Source: Fratercula arctica
Lineage: Eukaryota; Chordata; Aves; Charadriiformes; Alcidae
Reading direction: 5' to 3'
Assembly (NCBI GenBank): GCA_947846985.1
Contig: CANTUZ010000001.1
Coordinates: 112,981,757-113,045,756 of the forward strand
DNA length: 64,000 nucleotides
Each line of letters starts with the position of its first letter. Position 1 is the stretch's first letter. The notes under the pieces are model-generated. The model saw only the letters and a list, made by a program, of their open reading frames with translations. It was not told the DNA's origin and ran no database searches. A program made the translations under genes and the position numbers. Shown in pieces: positions 23,588-36,135 of this stretch.

Positions 23588-26500
23588 CCTTTCACACTTC
23601 TCCCAGCCAGGCATACAATTTGGCTATAAAAAGCAGCTTTCTACTAAATCCAGTCATTACATTTAATTTATTGAGAGCAGTGCCTCAGCCAGAGTCTTTT
23701 CAAACCTGTCTCTTAATGGTAGCCAGAACCAACCTTCAGATCTTACCTCTCCCTTCAGCACCATGAAAATTTCTGTTTAATAGCTATGTTTCTCAAACCC
23801 TGAAAATTCATGACAGCTGTTGAGTAGGTACACAACGGTGTAGGGTTAAGTTCCATGTAGGAAACAGAACCTTAGAAGAGGTAGACAGTAGCCTTTACAT
23901 CCATCAGAGCTGAGTAACTGCAGATATTGCCGCGTTCAGAACTAAGTCAAATTTGCATGCCTCTAACTTTAATTCCCTTCAGTAAGTTATTTTCTATATC
24001 TGTACTCAGCGTGTCTGGAAGCATTAAAAAAATTCAGGAACCCTTTCTATTGATTGGTCTATATTTTAATAATCATAAGAGAGTCAGGTAGTAAAACAAA
24101 GGAAGTCAGGTAAGTATCAAAAGAGGGTCCTGACTGCAGCAAAAGATGTCAGCATATGGCAGAACAGGTGCCAAAACCAGAGCAAATTGTCCATGCAGTA
24201 ATAAACCCTCTGCCGCTGGATTGTTCTTGATGGGACCCCTTTCATGTTCATGCTTCTTTCTGAAGCAAGTTGGTTCCCCTGTCTTGCAAAAACATTTTCT
24301 GACCAAAATAGAACTTGCCATGGGCCAGGAAAAAGTCATTTGGTCAGGTGGAGGCAGTATCTGCTTCCCAGTCTGGTGCCTTTCAACAAGGGGTTTATTA
24401 TTAGTCTCCATTTTATTCAAAATGGATGATGTATACTATGAAACCCCTGTTCAGGTCATTTTGCTTTCTTCTGAACTGTGATGCAATCATTGACATTGAA
24501 GTTAGGAGTCATATTCTTCCTTTTTCTGCTTTGGATATTCTAAATAAGTATGGAAATGCAGTAAGCCAAATACACTAATACAAAACTACATTGTTAAAAT
24601 TATTCTTCTGGTTCTCCTCACATACTGCTGTGGCCACATGTTTTGAAGTACAGATTATGCTCAGTTAAGAGGATTTTGTGGCTGGTTAAAGAACTCTTCC
24701 TCCCCCACCCTCCCAGCAATTTAATATGTATTTAATATTTATGAAGGAGACAAGGACTATTTTTAACTTGAAACATTTTTGGCATCTAGCCTATACAGTC
24801 TTATGATGATATAGATAGAAAATGAATACAGTTTTATTTCAGAAACGGCAATGCTATAAATTTAGTGAATATGAAAGCACAGTTCAGAGGTTATTTCCGG
24901 GTCCTCATGACTTGAAGAAGCTGATTTGGTTTATGTTGTAAATTTAGGCCTAAAATGTGTTTGACTCATTGTGGTTACAGGAACCGGGGGAGAAAAAAAT
25001 TCCTATTTTCCTACAGGAAGATAAGTTATATATTTATTTTACAAGCTAAGTAAGGTAAAACAGTTGCTTCCCTCCAACTCTTTTTTTGACATCCTAAAAT
25101 GTATTAAAGCTAGAACTAACTTTGCCTTTATTATTACTTTAACACACAGTAGCTAAAATACGTGAAAATACAAATGTTTGATCTTGTGGATTTGGTCTCA
25201 TTGATGACCTGTCTCCTTCAGAATGTTGTCTCTCTGTTGTCCTTTCTGGTACTTCTTTTTTTTGGGTTCCTCTACCTTGTAGCTTCAAGGACATTGTGTA
25301 TCAATTTGATTTTTAGCTCTTCCTTTTTCATTTGAAGCATAAAATCTTTACCTGACAGTAAAAAATAGATAGGCTAGTCGCATAAATGGATAAGTGGCCT
25401 TAAATTTTAATAGGCTTAACAACCTTACCAAGACCCCCGTCAGTTTCCCATCTCCCAGACAGTATTTTAAAGATTGTATCTTCCTGGAACATATGAATTC
25501 ACAGCTCACCCTGAGCAAGTTCAGATTCTTCGGAAACAAATGCAAATTGCATGCTGCCCATGAAACAAGTTTTTCCCTACACAATTTTCAATTAAAATGA
25601 ATAATTGCCATAGAAACCTCTGTATCAGTTTATGCACCCAAGTACCTATAATTATATAGCTGCCTTTAGAAGCAGCACATTGTGCAACAATGTAGAACTG
25701 GCAGATATGATTTTAAATTAACATAGGTTATTTTATTTTATCTTCACTGGTGGTACTTCTTAAGGATTTTGAGTGGGCAAAAAACACAGAGAGACATAAA
25801 TATGAATGCAAATGTATAACAAAAAAGGTGTAGCATGGAAACACAGAGATGGTTGATAAAGAGAAGATTGAAAAGAACCTTCATTCACCTTGCTATAGCA
25901 GCTGTCTTCTCATATTCACTTTCAGTAGGGAGTATCGATACATATGGAGTAGGGTATTGAGTTATAAAGGAGATGCGTACAACTAAACGATGGCTGTTGA
26001 TGTTAAAGGTGTTTAATCTCATCAATATAAAAAGTGCAATCAGACTATAAAAAGGAAGAGAAACGCTATCTGGTGTATACATACTTAACAATTTGACTCA
26101 GTCGGGCAAGTGAAAGTGTAAAATACCTGCTCTTCACCTTAACAGGAAGTTTGCAGGTCTGTTGATAGTAAAGCAAGTGCTGTGTTGACACTGATTATGA
26201 TAAGTCTGCCACAAACTGATACACCAGATTTTGACGAGACACATGCCTGATGCTAATCATAGATAGGTACATGTCCCTTGTGCTTTCATCAAGTAGTAAC
26301 ACTTTCATGTCTTACTAAAAAATTAGAAAGCATATTCCAACCTCAGGATTATTCATCCCTCAGCAGCAGAATATGTTTCTTTAGATGACCTTTGATTTTT
26401 TACATGTAAGAGTACTTGGCATTTATGTAACTCCCTATCATCTCAAAAGCTTTCAAAGATACTGGTGCACTAGGCAAAGGTTATGAGAGGGCACTGTGCT

Positions 26501-26630
26501 TGCAAAGCTCCTGAGAGCTTCCCTGATAGACACGATGCCTCAGGTGAGCTTGTGGAAACATGTTTGGGTATAGCAGCTGCCCATAAGGTTCTGCATTTGC
26601 TCCCTCTTGGGGGGTGGCACTATAATGTTA

Positions 26631-26652
26631 GAACTTGTGGGGAACTTGTGGG
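26631..26652 (+). repeat. Perfect 11-bp tandem duplication
   Basis: GAACTTGTGGG occurs twice in direct tandem with no mismatch. Confidence 0.93.
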
Positions 26653-27029
26653 TAGGACATGTCTGTAATCGAAACGCCGTGCCTTTTGGCATTCCTAGCT
26701 GCACTATCAACACCATGAAAACAACTCCTAAACTTTTCATTTCTCATTCATTATAAAGATATTTAGAGGGAGACTTTACAATTCACAGTGCAGAAGGTAT
26801 GGGATTTTAAATACACTGTCATGTATATCAGTTTAGGAGGAGTCACTAGTGCACAGAACTTCAATTCTTACTGTAACAATGTCAAAACTAAATGGTGATA
26901 GAATTGCCATACAAAAGGCTGGCACTTTCAGGCACGAAAATCCTGTCTCTCTGATGGTGTAGGTACACAGTTCCTTCCTAGTTAGCTGTATTTACCCTTT
27001 GACTTGTTTTGCGAAAGCCAGACTCCAGT

Positions 27030-27066
27030 TATATTTATATATTTAAGTATATATATATATATATAA
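27030..27066. repeat. (TA)n microsatellite
   Basis: An AT-rich stretch with about nine consecutive TA dinucleotides, flanked on both sides by a copy of ATTTAAGTATA, the second read as AATTTAAGTATAAAG. Confidence 0.9.
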
Positions 27067-28093
27067 TTTAAGTATAAAGCCAGCTTACACCACGCTGTGG
27101 TGATTCAGCCTCAGATTCTAATCTACATAAACAAGCAGAGGCACTTGTGAGTTAAAAAAATAATTTGAGAATATTTCTGATTGCGTGGAAATGGTGACCT
27201 TTTCTGTAGGATATTCAGTGATTCTAGTAAGCAGTTGAATTTAAGTTGTAGGTATACATGTAGACAGGCAATTCTCAGACAGAAGGAATAGGCTTGTACA
27301 CAACGGAAGTCAGAAAAGCAAAGAAAATAATGTTTCATTTTGCAATAGAAAGGAAAGTAGGAAATAAATGCTTTAGATTAGTTATGCAGACAGGGAGGCA
27401 GACAGGCTGTATTGTTGGAAGGACTGAGAGCGTTAGCATGTAGGTAATGTGAAATCAAGTAACAGTGATGAATGGACTTATGTTTCCACCTTCGCATGCT
27501 CTGTTTCTTATTACGTAAGTGAGTGGAGATGGTATCAGACAGTAGGCGATGACCAAGTTTAACTCCATCCTAGGGTACACATATAAATTAGAGATTCACT
27601 GTTACTTAGAGTTTATTAGACCCTTTCAATGAAATAATACCTTGTAGTAAACCTATGACATAGCATGCAAAGCAATGGGAAAAATGCAAGAAAACTGTAC
27701 AGACAAATATTGAAGTATGACTTTACATCTGGAGAAGTTTGAAGGAAGGTATACAGAGGGACAGGATTTTCTTTCTTTTTTTTTTTTTTCCCTGAGCTGA
27801 ACAGCAATAGCTTGTAAATGTCTTATAACATTTGAGAGGTTTCTAGTATTTAAAGAAAAAATTGTAGGAGATATAGAAATCTGCTTTTCACAGAGAGCTT
27901 TCCATTAAGATCTTTTAGAATAGTTCTTCCAAGATCTGTAGTTAAGTTTAATCCTTTGTGTCAGTCAGAACTGCTGATTTCACAATTCTGCTACATGACT
28001 ATCAGTAGCTGTCTGGCCAACTCTTCTCTGTCCTTGAGGCCCATGGCATGACATATAGGGATAGATAACCTGGGTTAAGTCTTTCAGCTGCAA

Positions 28094-28616
28094 TGTTGTT
28101 TCTTACTCATGGGTTCTTACGCTCACTCACTGCCCTGTGATGGGGTTGGGGAGAGAATTGGAAAGGCAAACCAAGAAAAAACTCACGGATTGAGGTTAAG
28201 ACAGTTTAATAAGTGAAGGAAAAAGAAAGAAAAAAAAAAATGATGCAAAGGCAATTACTCACCACCTCCCACCAGCAGACCAATGCCCAACCAGTCCCCG
28301 AGCAATCCACACCTTAGGAAAACAACTCCTAAGTTTTATTGCTTGAGCACAGCACCATATGGTATGTAATATCCCTTTGGTCACTTGGGGTCAGCTGTCC
28401 CGAATGTGTCCTGTCCCAAACTCTTGCCCACTCCCAGCCTACTCGCTGGGGGTGGAGAGTGAGAAACAGAGAAGGCTTTGGCACTGTGCAAGCACTGGTC
28501 AACAGTAGCCAATGCGCTGCTCTTTTATCAACAGTATTTTGGTCATGAATCCAAAACACAGCACCATATGGGCTGCTAGGAAGAAAATTAATTCCATCCC
28601 AACCCAAACCAGTACA
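28094..28616 (-). mobile_element. Older, degraded LTR related to the one at 22733-23345
   Basis: It shares blocks with the LTR at 22733-23345 in the same order and orientation: GGGGAGAGAATTGGAA, GACAGTTTAATAAGTGAAG-like, CCCTTTGGTCACTTGGGGTC, AGCTGTCCC, GAAGAAAATTAA and AACCAGTACA. Large parts of the middle are deleted or rewritten, and an A-rich run interrupts it at about 28229-28240. The equivalent of the minus-strand TATA is altered. No clear target duplication is visible, so the ends are approximate. Its greater decay suggests an older insertion or a distinct subfamily. Confidence 0.82.
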
Positions 28617-31600
28617 CCTTACCTCTGAGCCATGGGTAGGAAATGAGCTTAAATGATTTTGGATAGTGCTCGGAGGAGAAAAAAGAAGTTGTCTTAGAGC
28701 TTTTGAGATCAAGAAGTGTCTCACTTGATCCTTAAAAACCAAGATTTCAAAAACAGGTTGCTACTTTTGAAAGCTGGAATGCTTGTGTTCATGCATCTTA
28801 AAAAAGTAACGTGATAAAAGAGAGCAGGAGTCTGTTAAAATATCTTGACAGTTATTGTCTGTATGAATATGAAAATTACATTTTAAAAATGTATTACAAT
28901 GCGTTAGAATATTATTTCATTGCAATAAATTAGTAGAACTACTCCCACTTACAGCATTTATTTTTTCATTTCTTAGCAGTATTAAGGGAGTAAATGAGCA
29001 TATTGTAGAGATGGTTGGAAAGTGTAGGCGTTTGCATTATATTGTGCTGAAGTGTGGGTACGTGCAGAAATTAAGTTTGCCAGCAATCAAGCTAAATGGA
29101 GAATGAAGCTGATACATTGGAATATGATGAAGTGAAAGAGTAGTTGTGATGACACTGCTAAGTTTACTCTGTTACAAAGTTTCATGATGATCAGGCTGGT
29201 GGCTATTTTTGTTTTAAATGGCAAAGAATCTTCTAAGGAGTGCAAAATCTTGGGGAGGGGGTGGAAGGGTTGAAGCGAGGTTCAAAACAATAGGTGGAAA
29301 GAGAAATTTTTTATACCTGACCTCGCTGCACTAGTTGTTTGTGTGGATGAGCAAAACTTCCTGGGGTTTCAGAAGAAAATGGACCTATTACATTAAATTC
29401 TGAACTCATTGTTTTCTTTCAGACAACTGTTAGAGCAAATTATAGCGAGGAACAATTTGAGTGCAGAGAAGGGCAAGTGGAAGAATACGCTCACAATGAT
29501 AGGCGGTAGATCCAGGAGCAGTAGAGCCCAACATTGTACATCATAAGGAACATGAAGGAAGGCAGAAAAAGACATTTTGTTTTTAATCAGGAACACGGTG
29601 AACGTTGTTCCTTGGGGAAAGTGAAAGTTATCTTTTTGAAGAAACTAGGTGACAGGCAAGAGTGCTTATTGTTATATCACAACATACTCAGTACAGTAGA
29701 GGGATAAGAGAATTACCAGACGGTCCAGAACCTGAATGTTTTGTCATACAAGTGATTGTTAGATCCTAGAAAACTCTGCAAAGAATAGCTGATATTTGCA
29801 GAGCTGGTGAAAATTATGCTTCTAAAGGGAAAAGAGCAGCAGTGGAAAAAGCTGAAGTGCAAATAGTTAGAAATGGCACATCATATTATAAAGAAATAGA
29901 CAATGCTGTAGGATAAAAGCATAAAAACATTTATAATTAAAAAGGAAAGATAATCAAGGAACATCCAGATATTCCTAGGACAGAAAGATGTGATATATTG
30001 CGTACAGAAATAAGAAAAAATCCAAAACACAAGTACAGTCATGGTGTTGCATCTGGATGACACAACTCTTATAAGAACAAACCAGAAATCCCTGAAAACA
30101 TGACAATATCTGCATGGCACAGTGCAGGGCCATGAAGAGACATCTGGGCTAGCACTTGAGCTAGCTAAGATGGTGCTGGCAGATCTGTCCACCCTCCACA
30201 GGGTTTCTCCAAGCAAATCAGGTCAGCTAAAAAGAAGAACCTTTTTGGCGTGGCTTATAAACATGAATGCAGCTTAACACATTTAAAATCTAAGGTTCTA
30301 CAACACATTGGCTAGTGGTACTGGAAACAATCAACCAAAAGCTGACTTTGAAAGAGAAACTGAAATGGAATACAATATGATCACAGCAGCCCTAGTCTAA
30401 CAGCAGGTGGTACAGTCACTGCCATTACAGCTGCTTTTAGAAGGGTTAAAGTGGAGATTAAATATAAGTCAGCAAATGCTGGAGGAAAAAAGCACAGCAG
30501 GTCAAGGAGAAATGTAGTCCAGAAGAGTGATTCAACAATATATTTTTAGAGAATTACACAACTGGATGGAAAACAACTCCAAAGGATATGACTGAAGGAC
30601 AGTGACTACTCTGTAGGAGAATAGTAAAGGAATAGAAAAAGCCTCTTCTCTCAGTGTGATACAGAATTCCCAGCCTGCATGAACTAGACCTGAGACAACT
30701 GGATTCCAAACCCGCCCCAGAAGCCAGTTTGACAACATAGTTGTAACTATGGACTTCAGCCCTCTGCCTTCTGAAATTACATCTTCTCTGAGAAGATGGA
30801 GATTTGCCGGATTGTGTGAGTCACATTGCTCAGTCAGATATGGTAGAGAAGTCCCAAAGCTACCTGTGATCTAAGATGGCAAGTCCCTACAATGGTCTAT
30901 TAGCAGGGTTTAAGGCTGAGTTAGAGCTAACTCGCATACAGTGAGTGTGAATGTCTCTGCAGCGTGCTTTCCTTCACTTCTGTTTTCACGCTTAGCAAGG
31001 GTGAAGACACCTTGGGTCTTTTTTCACTGGTAGCATGGATTTGCTTTTCGTTAACCTAAAAATGGAGAAGATACTATTAAAGGCTCACTTCTGGCCACAC
31101 TGTATTCTGCAGGAAGACTTAATGGTAAAAGACTGGTCTTAATGTTTAAGTATTACAGTAAATCGGAATACCGGTTTTCTTTTAAATAATCACCCCCCAA
31201 AAATAAGCCCTTGTTGACTGACACCATGTGATATAAAGGAATGACATTTAGGATGAAGAGCTGTTTTTTTAAACAAACAAACAAACAAAAAACAAATTAT
31301 TAAAAATATCTATATCTACTGAAACAAATTTGTAGAAGATGTGTACTAAATCTGAAATTTTTAATACCTCCTGTATATTACAGTCAGACCTTATCATGTG
31401 AATAGAAATCCCGCTATATCACCAAAAATAGAATACTGTATTTAAATTTCCATTGGCAGTGGGAAACAAATTAAAGACCAATTTTACCAGATCTAACATC
31501 AGATGTTATGAAGCCAATCCAAAAGATAGATGATTAGTTTATAGGAGGATCACACTATTAAGTCAGGCAAGCTGAGGATTTTAATATATCCAAAGATTTA

Positions 31601-34600
31601 AATAAAGGCAGTAAATGTACACTTTCATAGTGCCAGGACCTAAAAATGTTACTATTTTCAATTTTTGAGGTGGAAGTGAAGAATCTACCATTATTAGAAG
31701 TGCTCATCTGTCCACTCCCTTTCTGGTAGAAACTTGTTTAAGGAGCTTCCTTTCATGATTGTTTCAGCACAGAAAGTGTAACAAATCATCATGTCCTGGA
31801 TCTTTAAGGATCTGTGTGCAGAAAAGTAATTGCTGATGAGCTGCTGATATGGGGTGAAAATCCTCAATAACTCAGTGAGAGACTGTGTGATGTTCTGCTG
31901 TGAGCCAAAGAAAATAACTTTAAATTGAACAGAAACGAGAACTGAATCAACCGGAATGAGATTACTTTCAGAGGTATGTACTCTGGGTAAAAGGAGCTTG
32001 AGGAAACACAAAAACCAAAAGGCCATTGTGTAAATGGAGAAGAAAAAAAAAAACAACAAACCAGTAGCACACAGAGAGTTCAAGGCATATTAACAGATCT
32101 TTAAAAAAATAATTTAAAAACCATGCGTGTAACAGCTAATCTACATTAACTGACCGATAATTATTGTTATCTATATTATTAACTGTCAAATATTAATAAG
32201 TTTTCAAAATGCTGCTTGAAGAATATAAAATAATTGCAAGACTGGGAAGAAAAAAATAAAGCTTCTGAAATTTAAAATAAAACCAAGATATAAATTAAGT
32301 GTATAGACCCTAGCCAGAAGTATTTTTTGAAAGAAAAAGACAGAGCTGAATTTCCATCATGGAGTCTGAGAAGCAAAAAAGCATTTTTTTGTATGTGGCA
32401 GCTGTATTAAGACTGGGGCTGCATCCCAAATACCTTCCAGTTCGGTGAGATATGGACAAACTTTTGGAGCAACCATTATCTTTTTCCTTCCTTGAACCTC
32501 AACTTAGCTTTTAAAGCAAAGGCTCATTGATCAGTCTGATCAAACATTTTAAATGTAACCTGTCACAGGCTATTATTATTTTATTTCTATCTGTAGCTTT
32601 AATATCCAGTAGCAGCCTAAGAGAATAATACCATGCAACTACACTGACAGCTCAAACATATGTTAAATGGAAGTAAAACCAACTTAAATAGAATTTCTTG
32701 TTATCTGAAATAACATTTAGAGGAAAAAGTATAATGCCATCTTACTAGATCATTCTTCCCATCCAGATTATGTGGTGGTGATTCAGTTTCCACCAGTGAA
32801 CAAAAGCTTGGTTTAGAAAACGTGCACCACAATGTATAATCTTAGCACATGTGTATTTATTTTACTTCATACAGGGCATATTTTCCCTTTTGATATTCTT
32901 CAGATTTTTTAAGCAATCTTGCAGCCTAAAAATAAAGCAGGTGTCATCTGTATTTTTCCCATCTTGAATGAAATTATTATGTGTCTCAGCGCAAATCCCA
33001 TCATTTCTGTTTTAATGCCATGGTTGTGCTGCTTACTAACACAGAGAAGAAAAAACCTGTCTGAATTGAACCATGTTGAATGAATATGCCAAACTTGATC
33101 GGGCTTGCATGAAACTGTATTTAATATGGGTAAGTATTACATAGAACTAGTACTTATAATACTTGTAAATAACACAAATAAGTGCAGACAAGACTCAAAT
33201 TCTGCCTTATTCAAAGGGAAGAAAAAATTCCAACAACTTGCAAGGCAATTCATAGCATGTGATTTTGGGGACGGAGCAGCACCCTCAAATCCTTTTAACC
33301 TCAGTTACAGATGGAATAAGTTGTATCAGCCACTAAATCAGTAGAAAATGAACAGTTGAAATGTTTGTACTAGAATCAGAGAGTTCTGGTTTTGCTTGCA
33401 ATTGAGTGGTGAGCAAAATTAAAAATTGTTATGATATTAAAAATATATATGAATAACTCAATCTCTTAATTGTCAAAGGTTGCTAAGGAGAACTGCAGAA
33501 CAGTCACATTCCATTTCTTTTAACAGCATGATAGAAAGTTTTTGTACACAATTAATGCAATGATTATCTGAAGATGAAGGATAGGGTCTGAGAAGTAAAG
33601 AATTGCCTCTGTTGGGTTGAACCATGGGGAATTTCTGGAAGATTTACAATTGTATTGGCTCATTGCTTAATCAGATGGCAGAAAGATGTTCTCAGTATGC
33701 ATTCCTTTCTTTAATGAAAGAGGTGATTAACCCATGCAAAACGCTATCTTTAAAGGCTTCTTTTCTCCAACTACCTAGCAACATTTTATTTAATCCTTAT
33801 TTTGGTACTCTACAGATGCACAGTATGTTCTGCTGATGTACTTGATAAAAGACATTTTTGATCATTTTTCAGTTTTGAAGAATAAATGTTTATCATAGTC
33901 ACGTCTTGTGAGAAAACCAGAAGAGGCATGACGACAGTCTAAGGACTCTGACAGCTGAGCTCTTGGCAAGTCGAGTAGCAACACTTTAAATGCTCCTGTC
34001 TGCTGTTGTCTGTCCTGCCCCACTGCCAGATATTAGTGAAAGCAGCAGCAGAAGGGAATTTGCTCTTTGCCCATTTAGGAAAATTTGCAGCTGTTTTCCT
34101 TCTGATTCTATTCCTTTGTTCTCATTCTGTTATGGGAGTGGTAATTGCTACTGCTGGGAATAGAGTTGGAGGCTGTTTCTTAAAACACCATTGCTAATTC
34201 CATCAAAGCGTTTACGCCACAACTCTTGGACTGCTACAGAGTAACTCTCCTCTGCAATCTTCTGGTCTGCCTGGGGAACTCTGCTGACAGTTCTGATCCA
34301 GTGGAAAAGTAGAAGTGTCAACTTAAGAAGTCAGACTTGTATCTGCATTAGTCAGAGCTTTCTTAGCAACTGACTCACACATACAGAATTTTCTCCGTGT
34401 GCAGATAAGCCAGGATTGTGAATGGGTATTTTTTCAGACCTGTTGAAGGCTTCAGTTTCCCCTTATTAACATTTTAAAAAATTGCTTAGCATTTTCTTTC
34501 TCGCAATGCACAGGGCTTTGATGCTGCCTGGTCAATTTTTTGCATTTCATACAGCTGTCTTCCTGCAGATGACTGTCTGTTAGCATGGGCCTGGGGGGGA

Positions 34601-35825
34601 GCCATGGAAGGGAGGGCTTTCTCCTTCTTTGTTAGTTGCAGGGTCCAATTTCATACTGAAATTGTTCTTGCATTCAACTGGAAGGATCACCTTAGATCTG
34701 AGGCAAGTAGGAGCCTTGAAATCACGCAGCTTGATGTTCCTCTGAGTCAAGAGGCCAAGCACAGTCTGTGGCGGTCTCCTAAGAATACCTGTCTCAGCCT
34801 CTATTCGCTAGTTCTTAGTGAAGCATTTGAGAAGCTTCATGGCTTCCAGTTTCTTGTAGCTGCCAAGGACCTTCCCTACACATTTTGCAGGTAAATTTGT
34901 TGTTCACTGGTCATAAGATGAATTATGGTATAAACAAAATATCAAGGCTTCAGGTGAATGAATGATCTTCTGATCTTTCTGAATGACTCATCTTTCACTC
35001 AGGGGGAGGAAAAGTATCTGAATTAACATCTGTAAAAGGCTGTGAAAAGGCAACATCTTTCATAATGAAGAACAGAAAGTATTTGAAAAAAGTACCAGAC
35101 TACTCCACCCTCACCTTTTATGGCAGTCATCCTTAGTCATCAAGATGTCTTGCCTTTGTTTGTCTTTCAAGCATAGCTATGTATTCATGGTCTGCAAGCT
35201 TCTTCATTGAAACTGTTGAGCATAAATAAGGAAATCTTAATTTCTTTTTTAAAGCTATCATACTTCAGCACTTAACTGGAGTGAGATCTGGACTTGCTGT
35301 TTTGAAGGAAATATCACTATTGTAATATTCTTCTTTTCAAGATGCAACATCAGGTATCAAACTTGATTTTTTTTAGTTATTTTTTTTTTAATTTTAGGGG
35401 GAAATTGCCTAGCATAAACAAAAACCTTTTTTCCCCTTTTAAATAAAATGTTTGTTTCAGTTCAGTTTGTTATATATGAAATGGAATTTTTTTCTAAAAT
35501 GAAAGTGCTCTATTTCCATCCTATCACTAATTTTTTTTTTTTAAATAGAAAATGGAAAAGGAAGCATTATTACATCAATTAAGTAGGTTATTATTCAGTG
35601 AATAATAAGCTTTTGTCAATGTGGTTTTTTACTAGTTTTGTTTAGAGCAGATCGGCCCATCATCACAGGTTACTGATAAAGCATCATTCATTTTTTCGGC
35701 TCTATTCACTGGCTTTGAATTAAAAGCAAAATTTAATATAGAGTTTATTTTTTTCCCCTTTATGCACTGATGACAGGTGTAGTGTGTTGGAGCAGAGGAA
35801 AGGTCCGCTTCTAGAACCAGGTTCA
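28617..35825 (+). other. CADM2: CADM2 downstream intron, 28.6-35.8 kb
   Basis: AT-rich intron. Bases 29200-30540 are purine-rich on the + strand and read unlike their neighbours, but I match them to no repeat family. A 16-bp palindrome GAGTTAGAGCTAACTC lies at 30918-30933. No exon or RNA gene seen. Confidence 0.5.
31271..31297 (+). repeat. (CAAA)n short microsatellite
   Basis: AAACAAACAAACAAAC followed by an A-run; about five CAAA units. Confidence 0.9.
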
Positions 35826-36075
35826 TACGTGTAAGAGTTGACCTAAACTCTCGAATTTCTGTCCCTTGGGAAGTAGGAGCGAGGCATGAACCGTGGTACC
35901 ACAGCGCATAATGCTGCCAGAACAACCTGGTTCTTAAGAGCGGCTCCTCCTCGCAAGCGTTACCTTACCATCACAGCAACACCCGGTTCTTGCAGAGGGT
36001 GGATCAAGCCGCTGGGTTCGGGAGCTGCGAGCTCAGTTCCTGGCTCCATCACAGATCCGCTGAGGGCCAGGGCGC
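35826..36075. promoter_or_regulatory. Small CpG-rich, GC-rich block (CpG-island-like)
   Basis: By hand count there are 14 CpG dinucleotides in about 246 bp. Bases 35881-36060 are about 58% G+C with an observed/expected CpG ratio near 0.67. This stands out against the surrounding AT-rich, CpG-poor intron. It narrowly satisfies classical CpG-island limits. It could be an alternative promoter, an enhancer, or a young GC-rich repeat that has not yet lost its CpGs. A 65-codon open frame in it has no recognisable product. Confidence 0.5.
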
Positions 36076-36105
36076 ACCTGTGAATGCCTGTCTGTAGATG
36101 TAGAT

Positions 36106-36135
36106 AGCCAAGGGCTAGCAAGCCAAGGGCTAGCA
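36106..36135 (+). repeat. Perfect 15-bp tandem duplication
   Basis: AGCCAAGGGCTAGCA occurs twice head to tail without a mismatch, just downstream of the CpG-rich block. Perfect identity suggests a recent local slippage or duplication event. Confidence 0.95.

Larger units (their letters stand above)
23351..28093 (+). other. CADM2: CADM2 downstream intron, between the two LTRs
   Basis: I looked here for retroviral internal sequence because both LTRs share orientation. There is no primer-binding site after 23345, no polypurine tract before 28094 and no gag, pol or env-like frame. It holds a poly(T) tract, a TA microsatellite and an 11-bp tandem duplication. The 104- and 111-codon overlapping frames near 24106-24481 are unrecognised. 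Confidence 0.6.

Noticed and set aside
22733..28616. The two same-orientation LTRs as the ends of one 5.9-kb provirus.
   Set aside because: The first LTR has its own flanking 5-bp duplication. The two differ greatly in decay, and the DNA between them has no primer-binding site, polypurine tract or retroviral coding sequence.
28329..28742. A 137-codon minus-strand open frame.
   Set aside because: It mostly translates the older LTR at 28094-28616 and has no protein similarity I recognise.
35886..36083. A 65-codon Arg/Ala-rich open frame in the CpG-rich block.
   Set aside because: High G+C lowers stop frequency. There is no signal peptide, domain or splice donor of obvious quality, so coding status is unsupported.
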